From assembly GCA_039566865.1 (NCBI GenBank), contig CM076953.1, forward strand, positions 2,728,001-2,792,000: a stretch of 64,000 bases of DNA, read 5' to 3'. Numbering within the stretch: the stretch's first letter is position 1; the number at the start of each line of letters is the position of its first letter. Under the pieces are notes generated by a model, which was given only the letters and a program-made list of their open reading frames with translations, ran no database searches and was not told the origin of the DNA. Made by a program: the position numbers and the translations under genes. Shown here one piece after another: positions 1 through 10,692 of this stretch. Source of the stretch: Aurelia coerulea (taxonomy: Eukaryota; Cnidaria; Scyphozoa; Semaeostomeae; Ulmaridae).

Positions 1-1013
1 GAAATCATTTTTCTTCCATCTTAACAAACACTGTTTGTGCCAATTCTGTTGGCATGAAGTTTCAGTTGTGACAGCTGGTTTTCTTTGCCTCTAATCATAG
101 CACTAATATATCGGGAAGGAAAATTTATTTAATGGGGTCACTCAAGGTTAAGAGTTGGGCACATTTCTTTTGAAATATGTTTGACATTGAAGAAAATCTA
201 AAACAGCTTCAAGATTTCCAGCGCATTCCATAGAATATAAGTCACAGTTCCTTTGCAAACTTGTGAATCTTTTGATCTGCGGAGAAGTCCTTTGATTTAA
301 GCCCCTTCAATGATTCTTGGGTAACCGGCATGCATTGCTCTCGTTTGTTTTGCTTTTCAAGTCCAATTTTTAGCACAGGTAAGGAGAAACATGACCTATG
401 TGTCCAACAAATGATGGTATTGAAAATACGTAACATTTCTTGTTGCTCTGCCCTTGCTTTGATGTACAAAGACAAGACCTCGCTGGAATCTATGCATTAG
501 TACGACCACTTGGATATGTAGATCTTGCAAATGAAGCTTCATTACAACTTTTTATTGTATGGCGACAAAGATTTTCTAAATTCACTGAAAAGATATATTC
601 TTGAGCTTACGCTACATTTTATCCATGAAACTGGTCGATTGGTGTGAATTTCCGTAGTCATATTTACCCTATCCCTTCATAAGCCATCTAATTTTTGTAG
701 GAACTTGTTTGTAGGAATTGACGTGCAGTTAAAGTAGTTTTCTTTTATGTTTTTTTATTCAATGGCCTCGGGGTAGACACAGCCTTTTGCTCCCTGGAGG
801 AGTAATCGTCCTAGTAGTATTGTAGAGTAATTTTGTAAGTATTGTAAAATTTTATTTGGAATATATAAAAATAAAGATAAGCTGCAGAGACGTTCTGCTG
901 ACTTGAGTGACATCATAATTTTCACCCAGCATGAAATTAGGCCACCTTTAAAAACAGGACTGCAATGCATGCCGGTCGCCCAAGAGCCTTTAGCTGACAG
1001 CAGCATACACAAT
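1..1013. other. 3' flank of GPCR gene, no gene seen
   Basis: No convincing coding sequence. A minus-strand AATAAA at 851-856 lies about 158 nt past the stop codon of the neighbouring receptor gene and is a plausible poly(A) signal. A short segment around 310-345 reappears in inverted orientation around 945-985, sharing the core CAATGCATGCCGGT, so a small dispersed repeat seems to be present twice. Confidence 0.4.
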
Positions 1014-2696
1014 TTAACTGCAAAGAAACTTCCTCCACAAACAAATAAGAAAATTCTTCGTGAACCTTTTAAAGTCTCTGTTACACATTAAAAATATAAT
1101 GGCGTTCAATGATGAATTTAACAGAGTTGCACCATGTGTGTAAACACTGATGTATTCTGGGATATCAGTGTCTTTTGTTATCATTGAGTATGAATAAAGT
1201 GAAATGCTTGGCGTGTAGCAAATTACCACAGCGAGAAGAATAAACGTAACGGATCGTGCATACTCTTGATCTGGTCTCCGACGCTTGTACGAGACTCCGT
1301 TGTTTGGTGTGACCTTAATTTCAATTTTCTGCTCAATTTTGGGTCCTGTGAAGTTGTTGCTAGAAGCTTCACAGCTTGCTTTTGGATTGTAGTGTTTGCC
1401 TATTTCTTCGCATCGTCCAAATTTGAGGTCATCCCTGGGCCTAACTCTGCCATATTTTTGCCTACTAGGCCCATCATTTTTCAAAACTTGTGGTCTTTCA
1501 TTGTGGATAGTTGAACTATAAATTCCACTGTCACAAGGCGTATTCGCCAATTCCATAGGCACATTTTCTGGCCCTGTAGTGCCGTTGTTACGCTCCTGGT
1601 CTGGTCTCCACAGCTTTTGCGAAACTCCATTGCGTGGTTTGACTTCAATTTTAATTTCCTTACCTGTTTTGCGTCCTGTTCTGCCATCGTGGTCAGTCTC
1701 AAGGTTCAATTTTGGATTGCTTGGGACACATTTTACATTAAGTGGTGTATGTTTAGGCATATCGCAAGGCCTACCACTATCTTGCTTTTCCCAGCAGGTA
1801 GGCTCATCATCGATTCCATTGCACGGTTCATTGTGACAGTCATTATCAGCATCCTGATGAGGAGAATTTGCAAGTCCAATCGGCCCACCTTCTAGCTCGG
1901 TAGTTTCGTTGTTGTTCATTCCATGTCCATCATTTCTAACTTCAAATACTTCTTCACAAGGCATTTTGCTTCGGTTCAATTTTGTGGTACTTTCTGGCAA
2001 AATCGTTGATTTCAGAGCATATCTAAGGCGCTCCTCGCTCACACCCATATCAGTCCAAGCTTCTTTAGGCTTGCTACTTGGCCCGTTATTCTCCTGACAG
2101 CTAGACAATTTGCTAGGCCCACTCTGCAAATTCAAACCTTTTACCCTTCGTTTGATAGACCAGTACGTCCATAGATACAAAAAACAAATCGATGTTACTG
2201 CTGCTGCGTGAAAAGCCTGCACTGCAGCAAAATATATGTCAGAGAACGGCTGGATAGGAGCTGGGAACCTTGACACTATTTCTCCAATACCAATCAACAG
2301 ATTCGTAGCAATCAAAATAACCCTTCTTTGCTTGGTCATGATATGGTTGTATTTAGTCAGATATTTCATCCGTATAAATCTGTCAACTGCTATTATCAGG
2401 ATAGATCTTGAAGAAATCCCCACAAAGAAGCTCAAAAATATGCGTGTTTTTTCAGCAAGCTCTTGCATTTTTTGGTTCCGTGACAGAACGTCACTCAGCA
2501 TAGAACTATGCCTTGTCATGCCAAGTAGGCCAATACAAATATCTGAGATGCTCATGTAGAATATCATGCGATATGAGAAATTCGTCATTTTCTTTAACTT
2601 CATGAGTGCATGAGCTAGGAAGACGTTGAAAATGATATTTGTTGCATCTACCAAAACTAACAATGCTAGGGCGAGCAACATAATTGACTGAGACAT
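1014..2696 (-). CDS. Divergent class A (rhodopsin-like) GPCR with giant, internally duplicated ICL3
   Basis: A 560-residue single-exon protein with seven hydrophobic segments. TM1 (about 6-31), TM2 (about 42-60, SISD at 49-52 where LAxxD is usual), TM3 ending in DRF (105-107, a DRY variant), TM4 (about 124-142, without the usual Trp), TM5 (about 155-180), TM6 with CYTP (493-496, for CWxP) and TM7 with NSSLNAIIF (527-535, a degenerate NPxxY) are all visible. The conserved extracellular Cys pair is absent. The loop between TM5 and TM6 is about 300 residues, Asn/Glu/Lys/Pro-rich, and holds two tandem related blocks (about 261-368 and 369-478), each ending in a conserved NGVS..RRPDQE-like stretch. 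The family call rests on topology and motifs. The ligand is unknown and it may be an orphan cnidarian receptor. Coupling through DRF without a canonical NPxxY is uncertain. Confidence 0.85.
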   Translation of the reverse strand: MSQSIMLLALALLVLVDATNIIFNVFLAHALMKLKKMTNFSYRMIFYMSISDICIGLLGMTRHSSMLSDVLSRNQKMQELAEKTRIFLSFFVGISSRSILIIAVDRFIRMKYLTKYNHIMTKQRRVILIATNLLIGIGEIVSRFPAPIQPFSDIYFAAVQAFHAAAVTSICFLYLWTYWSIKRRVKGLNLQSGPSKLSSCQENNGPSSKPKEAWTDMGVSEERLRYALKSTILPESTTKLNRSKMPCEEVFEVRNDGHGMNNNETTELEGGPIGLANSPHQDADNDCHNEPCNGIDDEPTCWEKQDSGRPCDMPKHTPLNVKCVPSNPKLNLETDHDGRTGRKTGKEIKIEVKPRNGVSQKLWRPDQERNNGTTGPENVPMELANTPCDSGIYSSTIHNERPQVLKNDGPSRQKYGRVRPRDDLKFGRCEEIGKHYNPKASCEASSNNFTGPKIEQKIEIKVTPNNGVSYKRRRPDQEYARSVTFILLAVVICYTPSISLYSYSMITKDTDIPEYISVYTHGATLLNSSLNAIIFLMCNRDFKRFTKNFLICLWRKFLCS

Positions 2697-2952
2697 TTTG
2701 CGTAGTGGTTTTGTTTACGAGACGTTTCTTCAGATGCCTGAAAAAGAATTTACAGCTGGTCTTCATTTTCCATTAATATTATCTAAGACCCATAGCCACG
2801 ATCACTTGCGAGCTGAATAAAAAAACAAAGCAAAAAGAACCAGGAAGGCGAGAAGAAATGACTTTCATACCGGCTGTTCCACAAAAATTATAGGACAGAT
2901 TTAGTTTGGTACACCGACATGAATTTGCTTTAGTCAATTACTAATCACTCTC
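2697..2952. other. 5' flank of GPCR gene
   Basis: Presumed promoter and 5' UTR of the minus-strand receptor. No clear TATA box or other named element was recognised. Confidence 0.3.
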
Positions 2953-3128
2953 GATAGTTAACTTGAACATAGATGCCTCGTTTGTTGTTATTTGCCAAGA
3001 ACGTTTTTGGCCAAAAGGCCAAAGCTCTGGTTTGCAGGTGGATGCAAATTCGAGCTTTCAAGATTAATATGTCTGCTATCAAAGCACCAATACCAACAAA
3101 CGAGGTACCTATGTTCAAGTTAGCTATC
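2953..3128. mobile_element. Short foldback MITE, about 176 bp
   Basis: The two ends are reverse complements over about 35 bp: the left begins GATAGTTAACTTGAACATAG and the right ends in its near-complement, ..GTTAGCTATC. No coding capacity. The right half and the sequence beyond it to about 3205 recur near 7575-7905, showing a dispersed family. Confidence 0.65.
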
Positions 3129-3334
3129 AAGGAACACTTTAAAACCGATTAACCATTGATTGGAGCTAATTTCATATCGCTGAAGAAGCTAACCAGATCC
3201 GTATACTTTTTTGGGACACTCGGTATTGTACGAATGTCGAGTTCGGAGTCGCATGCAATGTAATAAGTCTATCGCATGTAAATCATGGACCAGAATCGAA
3301 TGAGGAATTCTCGTCCCCATACAAACCCCATACC

Positions 3335-3652
3335 AGCATCTTGCTAATTTCTAGGTCTTAAAGATGAGTGATTTTACCAAACAAAATTTTTGAATCTAAG
3401 TTAGCTTTTGACTGATGGATTAACATTTCAATTTTGAAGATCGGCCGCACACTTTTTATTCCACAGCTCACCTAACGTGTTACCTTTTACCAGCATTTTC
3501 CTCATTTCTGGGTCGGTCAAAATGAGGAGTGGTTTTACCAAACAAATTTGACATCTAAGTTAGCTTTTGAAGGATAGATTAACATTTCAATTTTGAAGAT
3601 CGGCCGCATACTTTTTATTTCACAGCTCGCCAAACGTTTTAACTTAATTTTG
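3335..3652. repeat. Two-copy tandem duplication, about 159-bp unit
   Basis: Two adjacent units share TTTTACCAAACAAA, CTAAGTTAGCTTTTGA and TTTTGAAGATCGGCCGCA at a constant offset near 159 bp. The units differ by scattered substitutions. No coding potential. Confidence 0.75.
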
Positions 3653-5239
3653 CTATTTTGACTCTCCCGGCATCATTTCACTCTTACCTAACCTTTTGTT
3701 CTTGACTCCTGAATTGCCTCATTTGAATGTAAAGCTTTTCAATTGCACTGTTTGGCAGCAAACTAAATCGTCCAGACAAGAACCCTTGCTCGTTCACCTT
3801 GGTCAAGCAGCAAGAAACCCTCTATGTTTTATTTGAATTATTTCACAATTCGATGCAGCTGAATTCACAAGGCTTTTCATTACATCCGTAAATTAAAATG
3901 ACTAATTTTTAATGCTGATTTATTGACAATTTACTCTACTTTGACAAAAACTGTTTGTAAAATGCCTAGTAAACTGGTTTTGATTACAAATGCCAATTGT
4001 GCACTTTTTAAGAAGTTGATGTTTAAAAATTTATGAATAAGCGTCAACAAAACATCCCTAATACAGACGTACGGCTCTGCTAGAAACTAGGCCTGCTCTG
4101 CGCGGCTTCGCTGCGCCTCCACATTCCATTTCGACAGCTGTGTTCGTCGAGGACGAGAAGTATTAAAGTGAAAGCGTATACCCGTACATGTTTGCCCAAT
4201 CTTTAGCATCAAAAATAGGTTTCAACTTCCTATCTCGAAAGTTCTGATCAGCTTGCCACGCTGTGCTATATTCCGCATGTGATGGCCTAATTCATCCCAA
4301 ACATGAACTGGTACAGTCACGTGGGCCCCGTATTTTAGAAATCAATTTTTCGTACCTTGGCTTAAAATGTTTCTATGGTCTATGGTCTATGGTCCTTTTT
4401 TCTCTTTTAGGCTGAAGTTTCTTTACTTTCTAATTTCTTTTCTGCAAATTCCTGGAAAAATAGATTTCTGCAGATAAGATTGGCTATGGTTATAGACATA
4501 ACATCCCTTCTGGGTATGACATCAACGATTGTCGAATAAATCAGCATAAAATAATATATGTAAAAATTTATTAAAATCGAAGATATCTTGGCAGCAATTT
4601 GTAAACTCTGCATGAACTGGAATGTTCCCAGACTATGAGAGCAGGATCAACAATCGATCAAAATACCAGAAACAATATATTGGCTGTGAGCCCCGTCTGT
4701 TTCTTATACGTATGAGGGCTAACTATTTTCCAGTAGCATAAAAGTTTCTTTTAGGTTGTTTGTTAAATGCGAGGCCTTACTGCATGTCGTGTCATGAATC
4801 GTCAATATTTTGATCTCAACTTTACATCTTGACATTGCGGAAGATTTGGGAATAATTACGATTTCGAATTTGCAAGTAATCAGTCGAGAAGAGACCGTCT
4901 GCAACTTTTAGCAATAACTTCGCAACACCCAATGTCTCCAAGCTGAGCATCGAAATATTTTGCCATGAGCTAGAGAGATACCGCAGCTAACATATATCTA
5001 TTACTTGCAAACTTTGATTCCCTCAATGTTTAGGAAAAGCTACTGCAAAACTTGTTTGCAGCCAAAAACTAAACGCTGCCCATTAGCGCCCACAAAGAAA
5101 GCTCTAAGGTTAATATGAAGTCGATTGCTAAAATTAGAGCACATAACCCCTCCTCAAATCACCCCCAAGAAATTGTACGAAATAAAGAATTGGGCAAGAG
5201 CCAAGCTCTTATCGTTCACAATTGTTATCGCTGTTCTGA
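3653..5239. other. Intergenic, nothing recognised
   Basis: AT-rich intergenic DNA. A short triple repeat of CTATGGT lies near 4373-4394. The small open frames here have no recognisable similarity and look random. Confidence 0.4.
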
Positions 5240-6187
5240 TATTTTTGGAGGTGAGCAGTAGGTGTCCCCAGGGCTCTATTCTTGGTCCATTGCTTTTCCT
5301 TCATTAATGACTTACCCAATTCACCTAGGTTCTTTTCATTTTTCCTGTTTGTTGATGATACTAATATCTATTTTGAATCGGATGATCTGGGATTGCTCTC
5401 AAAAAGGTAAACAAGGAACTTGGTATAACTAAATGTTTGGCTTGATTCTAATAAACTTGCACTAATTATTAATAAAGAAAATTGTGTCCTGTTCCACTCC
5501 CCTAAAAAGAAATTGCCTGATTTGTTAACCTTGAAATTGGCAAACAGAGTATCCAGAGAGCTAATTGTGTAAAATTCTTAGGTGTACTTATGAATGAACA
5601 TCTTACCTGGAAATACCACATCAGCCAACTCTGTAAAAAGCTATCCAGAACTTCTGGGATTTTCTTCAAAATAAGGCACTACATACCAATACATATGCTT
5701 ATCTGCCTATATAACTCATTGTTTTCCTCATTTCTTAATTATGGCATCACAGTATGGGGCCTTACCTATGACTTCTATCTAAAGCCATTCTCCATATTGC
5801 AGAAGAAAATCCTGAGGTATATTCATTTCCAACCATTTTCTGCACCATCTGCCCCTATTTTTAATTCGTCAAAAATTACTCAGAATAAAGGACATACTAT
5901 TTGTGAATATCTTAACCTTTGTTTATAAAGCAATAAATAACCTTTCTTCTACCTGCTTGCATGATTACTTCAAACCTAACTCATCTGTTCATAGAATTGG
6001 AACTCGACAGGTAATCAGAGGTGATCTGTCCTTGTCTTTGAAAAAGACTGCAATTTATGGTCTTCAAACATTACAATATTTTGGTTCTAGGCTTTGGAAT
6101 GCCATTCCCCTTTTTATACGTGTTGCTTGCTCCACTCACACCTTTCGGTCAAAACTGAAAACTTACCTCATTGATTCTTACACCTAA
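5240..6187 (+). pseudogene. LINE reverse-transcriptase fragment (CR1/Jockey-like), broken
   Basis: Pieces of a non-LTR reverse transcriptase occur in order but in shifted frames. CPQGSILGPLLF is at about 5257-5295, then FVDDTN at about 5345 (the catalytic FxDD box), then a thumb region around 5560-5600 with KFLGV, then HLTWKYHIS (about 5597), LYNSLFSSFLNYGITVWG (about 5707-5760) and a C-terminal stretch ending in RSKLKTYLIDSYT at 6187. These are characteristic of CR1/L2/Jockey-type LINEs. The 5' half, including the endonuclease, is absent. Frameshifts and stops show it is dead. What follows is its 3' UTR, interrupted by two MITEs. Confidence 0.8.
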
Positions 6188-6254
6188 TCTATTTTATAAT
6201 ATTCTTGTTTGTTTCCAACCCCGTTTCCAAATTCTGTTTGTCCAACATCTCAAC

Positions 6255-6686
6255 CCCGGGGGGGGGGGTACTTGATTTACGAAATTACGGGGACGTGCCG
6301 CTGGAAAATCTGAAAAGGCACCCTGTCCCGGAGTAAAATTCCCGAAAATGATACCCTGTCCCGGAGTAATACTTTAAAAACAATACCCTATTCTTGGGTT
6401 TCTTCATACAAAATTGTAGCCTGCCCTGGGAATTTGATAGAAATTTGATAGAAATCTATCAGAAAAAGCGGAAATGTTGCCATCCAAACGATTTAAATCA
6501 TATTCGCGGAGTGCAAATGGCTTACAACGACGATACGTAGTCAATTATACAAAATATGGACCCTGTCATGGAGCCGACCATACAAAAGTGATACCCTGTC
6601 CCGGAGTAGGAATCCTGAAAATGATACCCTGTTCGGCGGCACGTCCCTGTACTGAAAAATATATGAGTACCCCCCCCCCCCCCGGG
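6255..6686. mobile_element. G/C-tract-ended MITE, 432 bp, 8-bp TSD ATCTCAAC
   Basis: Begins CCCGGGGGGG..TAC and ends GTACCCCC..CCGGG, with a second inverted match (GGGACGTGCCGC against CGGCACGTCCC) inside. It is flanked by a perfect 8-bp direct repeat ATCTCAAC (6247-6254 and 6687-6694). Interior copies of ACCCTGTCCCGGAGTA recur three times. The 8-bp TSD suggests hAT-type transposition. Confidence 0.8.
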
Positions 6687-6777
6687 ATCTCAACTATCTG
6701 AGGCTCATCTGGTTATGGTTAATGTGTTTATTAAAATTAGTTCAGTTTCTTGTTTTATGGGGGGGGGGGACTCTCTC

Positions 6778-7295
6778 AGCAAAGGCTCCAAATCTTTAAA
6801 AAGCCTGGTGTAAAATTCAGTTACTTATTTCTTTGGACTGAATGATTTCAAAGAAACTTCAGCTATTTCTCTGTAATTCTACCGTTGGACTTTTGCGAAA
6901 TCTTCAATATTTTCAGAATTAGAATGTTTTTCTTGATTTTCAAGAATTAAAGAAAGATTTTCAAAAAAACTTAAAACCATCGTAGTTTCTAAACGGTTTG
7001 AAGCAACATGAAATAATTTAAAAGAAAACCATAGTTTATGGATGTCTACAATATGGTATCAATCTGTCACTTTTCTGGTTTATGATTTAGGAATTTGATG
7101 ACGTCACACCCTCAAATGAGTTGAAATGTAACATACGCTGAAATTTAAAAAAATATTGAAAATTTCTGAAAAGTCCAACGGTAGAATTAAAGATAAGTAA
7201 CTAAATTTTGTTTCAAGCCACTCAGTCAGAAGAAATAGATCACAGAATTTTACACCCACCTTTTTAAGTCGAATTAAAGATTTGGAAGCTATGCT
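6778..7295. mobile_element. Mutator-like MITE, 518 bp, long TIRs, 9-bp TSD GACTCTCTC
   Basis: The ends are long inverted repeats: left AGCAAAGGCTCCAAATCTTT, right (complement) AGCATAGCTTCCAAATCTTT, with similarity continuing for well over 100 bp through a CTACCGTTGGACTTTT segment. A perfect 9-bp direct repeat GACTCTCTC flanks it (6769-6777 and 7296-7304). Related partial copies start at 26461 and 27894. The 9-bp TSD with long TIRs is typical of Mutator-like elements. Confidence 0.8.
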
Positions 7296-7574
7296 GACTC
7301 TCTCTCGATTAGTTTACCTATTTAGAGAGCTCCTCCTTAGTCTATCAATCTTAAATACTGTTTTGTAATGTGCCTCTCTTTTATTAATTTTGTGTAGCAA
7401 TGTTAAGTGCTTGTAATTTGTTGGTTAAGATCTGTATAAATTTTTTTATTGTAGTGCAAATAATTGTATTGTTTGTATTTAGGATTTATGCATAATCATA
7501 TGAAACTGAAACTGAAATTGAAACTATAGGCGTGAGGAGATGCATGCAGGAGAGCGTTACAAACAAAATCTGGA

Positions 7575-7905
7575 AGTTGAGCTTTCAAGATTGATATTTC
7601 TACTCTCAAAGCACCAATGCCAAAAAATGAGGTGCCTATGTTCAAGTTGACTATCGAGGAAGCGGAGAATGAGGCAAGCGACGAAAATCATTGTATGCAT
7701 TGTATACTTCATTTTATCGACATTCCATGGGTATTCTATGCTGTTGTTATAAATACAGTTGACAATTCCAGGAGACTTAAACTGTTAGATAGTTGATATA
7801 AACGGTTAAAGACAAGTTTGTTACTATCGAGGAAAATTTTGTCAGTAACAAGCCATTGATTAAAGCTAAATTCACATCGCTGGATCCAACCAAATCTGGA
7901 TCCAA
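7575..7905. mobile_element. Second copy of the 2953-3205 repeat, split by a 162-bp insert
   Basis: The segments 7575-7660 and 7823-7905 match about 3045-3125 and 3121-3205 (shared GAGCTTTCAAGATT, CCTATGTTCAAGTT, CCATTGATT.AAGCTAA). Between them lies 7661-7822, bounded by an 11-bp direct repeat ACTATCGAGGA (7650-7660 and 7823-7833), consistent with a later insertion. Confidence 0.6.
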
Positions 7906-7910
7906 CTTTT

Positions 7911-9707
7911 TTGGCATCCAGTAGTAATTTTGTTATCCATATCTCTTTAATTACGAAGTCTCTTTTAATAATCGCAGGTTATGTAAAAATAATTTTATTG
8001 GCAGAATCGTGCAACAGTTTTTAAAAATGATTAAATAAGTTTTTAATTTATTCTTCGGCTTCATTTCTTTTAAATTAAAAATGCAAATTCTTGTTTCATA
8101 CAAAACAGACAATAAATAAACCGGCTCTGGCTGGTAATATGAAAATAATTTATACAAATATATCATAATGAATTCTCTTTGAGAAATTAGCCTGTTTGGC
8201 AAAATTCTTCCTAAAAAGTGCTTATTCTCAAAAATATGAACAGTAATTTAAAAAATACTTCCTTGACAGATGGAACTTTTTACTGTTTTTAATCAACCAA
8301 GGCTATTTCAGGTAATATATATTTAAATTGCTGCTTTGGAATTATTAAGTCAGGTGTCGGTAACGGATTTCACCAGAGATCATTTTGCTTTCGATGTGAG
8401 ACGTACATAGAAGTAGCAAGAGGACATCTAACAGTCTTCAGAAAATTACTTCGGAGTTCTCTTGGCCTATCTCGAGAAAGGAGTATAAATTTCATAACGA
8501 GTACAGTTTACAGAGTTGGTGAAGGATTTTTGTGGCAGAACTCTAAGATTACGAGGCTTGGAGAAGAAGACAGATACATTCTGCAAAACTTTTGTGGATT
8601 TCTTGCTCCTAGTTTCTATTTACTTCAACAATCTTCTTCATGCATGAATTTGGAAATAAGCAAATCCTAGCTTGGAGAAGGTGGCTTCTGAATGCTTCTA
8701 GCATCTAGAAAGTGTATTCAGTAAATCGTTAGACATGGAACTAAGAAATCAACTCTGGATAAAAACTTCCTACAAAGAACACTAGAAGAAGTTGCCTCTT
8801 GAATTGGTTGCAGATGATTGTTTTTTATGCACAACAGAGCATGTAATATAAACGCAGCATCTGAAACATTGCTTGCGTAATTGTTTCCTTTATGCCTGCA
8901 AAGCAAGAACACAAGGATGCAAAGTGACTTTGCAGTAAGGAATAAATTGGAGTTTGATAAAATTTCGAGTGCAGACTAGACTTTGTAGGCGCAGCACAAA
9001 TCAGGAGTACGTGACCAATGAGGAAAGAATTGCTGATAAAAGTTTGGCAATAACTTAGGACCGGAGACAGACCCTTGTTGGACTTCTTTTAGAAACAGAT
9101 GTTCGCCATGCCTGCGATGATATAATGATTCTAGCATTCTAGATTTTTCTTTCGAGATTCAAAGACATTCAACCGTCTTGTATTTCGACGAGGAAGCTTT
9201 CAAGGGATTTCCAAATATACTTTTATGAGGCTTGAAAAGGAGCATCGTGTTGGGGAAAGTCACAACACAGATGCTTGACTGCTGTTGTTAGGTGTAGCAA
9301 ACAGAAGATTCTTATTCAACTTGTAACCAAGAAAATATTGACAATATCACTTTAATTTCATTCCGAAGATAAGCTGTGAGTTCCATTCCATTCGACTTAG
9401 CAATCGTCTCTTTTACTTCCTCGAGAACAACTTTCATTTAAAGATAATCGACAGAGTTGAAAGGAATGTTGATGAACAAGGGGCTGGGCAAGAGTGACAA
9501 ATGTATTGAAATTATCGAAATTCGCACGTGCAGAAGCAAAGAAGGCAAAGAGTGTCTGGGCTTTCTTTTTCTGTTTATCAGTGGACGTATTTACGTCTGC
9601 CTATTACCTTTAACTACAGCTTGAGGGGACCCTAGAGCGTTTTACATTGATGCTGTAACAATATTATTCAAAAGAAGCAAACTAAAGCTACGTGACAGAA
9701 ATAAACA
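7911..9707. other. Intergenic upstream of GPCR 2; possible decayed coding sequence
   Basis: No certain gene. A plus-strand frame is open from about 8293 to 8670 (roughly 125 codons) but has no Met until near its end and no recognisable domain. On the minus strand around 8720-9130, stretches such as QQGSVSGP could be relics of a reverse transcriptase, but frames are broken and the call is weak. Confidence 0.3.
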
Positions 9708-10679
9708 ATGGCTTCGACATCTGATGTCGATTGTCTGCTATATGTCATTCTGGAAAACCACCCATCAAGCGCTGAAATTACCTTAGCCATAGTGCTGAAT
9801 GTTATCATGACGATCATAACTGTAACTGCCAACAGCCTACTGTTGGCAGTATTTGTGAAAACGAGGTCATTACACACACCAGCTAACATGCTTTTAGCCA
9901 CGTTATGCATCAGTGATCTGTTGGTAGGGGTTATTGTACAGCCTCTTTTGATTTCAATGTTATCAAAGAGAGGCTGGATGGCGCCATACACTTTGTATTA
10001 CGTGTATCGCTACGCATTTTTACTCTGTGATGGCCTATCCTTACTTTGTCTCACACTTATAGCATTAGACAGGTATCTAGCAGTGTGTCTGCCGTTCATG
10101 TACGAAAGAAATGCAACTTGTACAAGTATTATCTGCCTTGTGGTGATTTCAAGCGTTATATGGACACTATACAGTATTGTTTTATTCTTCCATGTGAAGG
10201 CATTCCTCGCTGGTTATGCGTTTTTGAAATGTTGGTTGTTTGTTGCAGTTGTATTTTGTTATTTGAAAGTATACAAAGTGATTTCCTATCAGCGAAAAGT
10301 GATTCTTCAAATGGGAAGCATCGTTGCTCGAGATCGCAGACAAGATGTTGTGAACCGGAACAATGAATTTAATAGGACGCATACAATCTCCGTCATTCTT
10401 GCCTTCTTCTCAATTTGTTTTGTGCCATCTTACTGCTTTCTTTTTTATTACCTTGTGAACCATGGGCGCAGTTGTGCAAATGCTGATAACGTGCACCATA
10501 TTAGCTTTTGGTTCTCTTCTCTGCTTTTGGCTAACAGTGCGATAAACCCAGTGATCTATTGTCTGCGAAGAACAGATATACGCCAAGCTATCAAGATGAT
10601 GTTTAGGCGTACTAACAGAAGAATAGGCTTCTCCCAGAAACAGGAGCAAATTCAAGTTTATCCAGTAGAACTGGAATAA
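9708..10679 (+). CDS. Class A (rhodopsin-like) GPCR, intronless
   Basis: A complete 323-residue seven-transmembrane receptor. Visible motifs: TM1 about 24-50 with Asn42; TM2 CISDLLVG (67-74) with Asp70; TM3 ending in DRY (121-123); TM4 Trp152; TM5 about 170-192; TM6 FSICFVP (234-240); TM7 NSAINPVIY (276-284) followed by a helix-8-like RRTDIRQAIKMMF. The N-terminus is short. The pattern resembles the large cnidarian sets of amine-, adenosine- or melanocortin-like receptors. The ligand cannot be assigned. The stop codon lies inside AATAAA (10675-10680), which could serve as a very close poly(A) signal. A broken copy of its own 3' end lies immediately downstream. Confidence 0.9.
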   Translation: MASTSDVDCLLYVILENHPSSAEITLAIVLNVIMTIITVTANSLLLAVFVKTRSLHTPANMLLATLCISDLLVGVIVQPLLISMLSKRGWMAPYTLYYVYRYAFLLCDGLSLLCLTLIALDRYLAVCLPFMYERNATCTSIICLVVISSVIWTLYSIVLFFHVKAFLAGYAFLKCWLFVAVVFCYLKVYKVISYQRKVILQMGSIVARDRRQDVVNRNNEFNRTHTISVILAFFSICFVPSYCFLFYYLVNHGRSCANADNVHHISFWFSSLLLANSAINPVIYCLRRTDIRQAIKMMFRRTNRRIGFSQKQEQIQVYPVELE

Positions 10680-10692
10680 AACATGTTACATT

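Larger units (their letters stand above)
6188..7520 (+). mobile_element. LINE 3' UTR and tail with two nested MITE insertions
   Basis: Sequence after the LINE reading frame continues as non-coding tail and appears to end near 7490-7520 in a short repeat (AACTGAAACTGAAATTGAAAC), a typical simple-repeat LINE terminus. It is split by inserts at 6255-6686 and 6778-7295, each with direct repeats, so the original tail was only a few hundred bp. That the flanks belong to one LINE tail is inferred from continuity. Confidence 0.5.

Noticed and set aside
8718..9130. Minus-strand reverse-transcriptase relic (QQGSVSGP-like)
   Set aside because: A single short resemblance in broken frames; not enough to call a retroelement.
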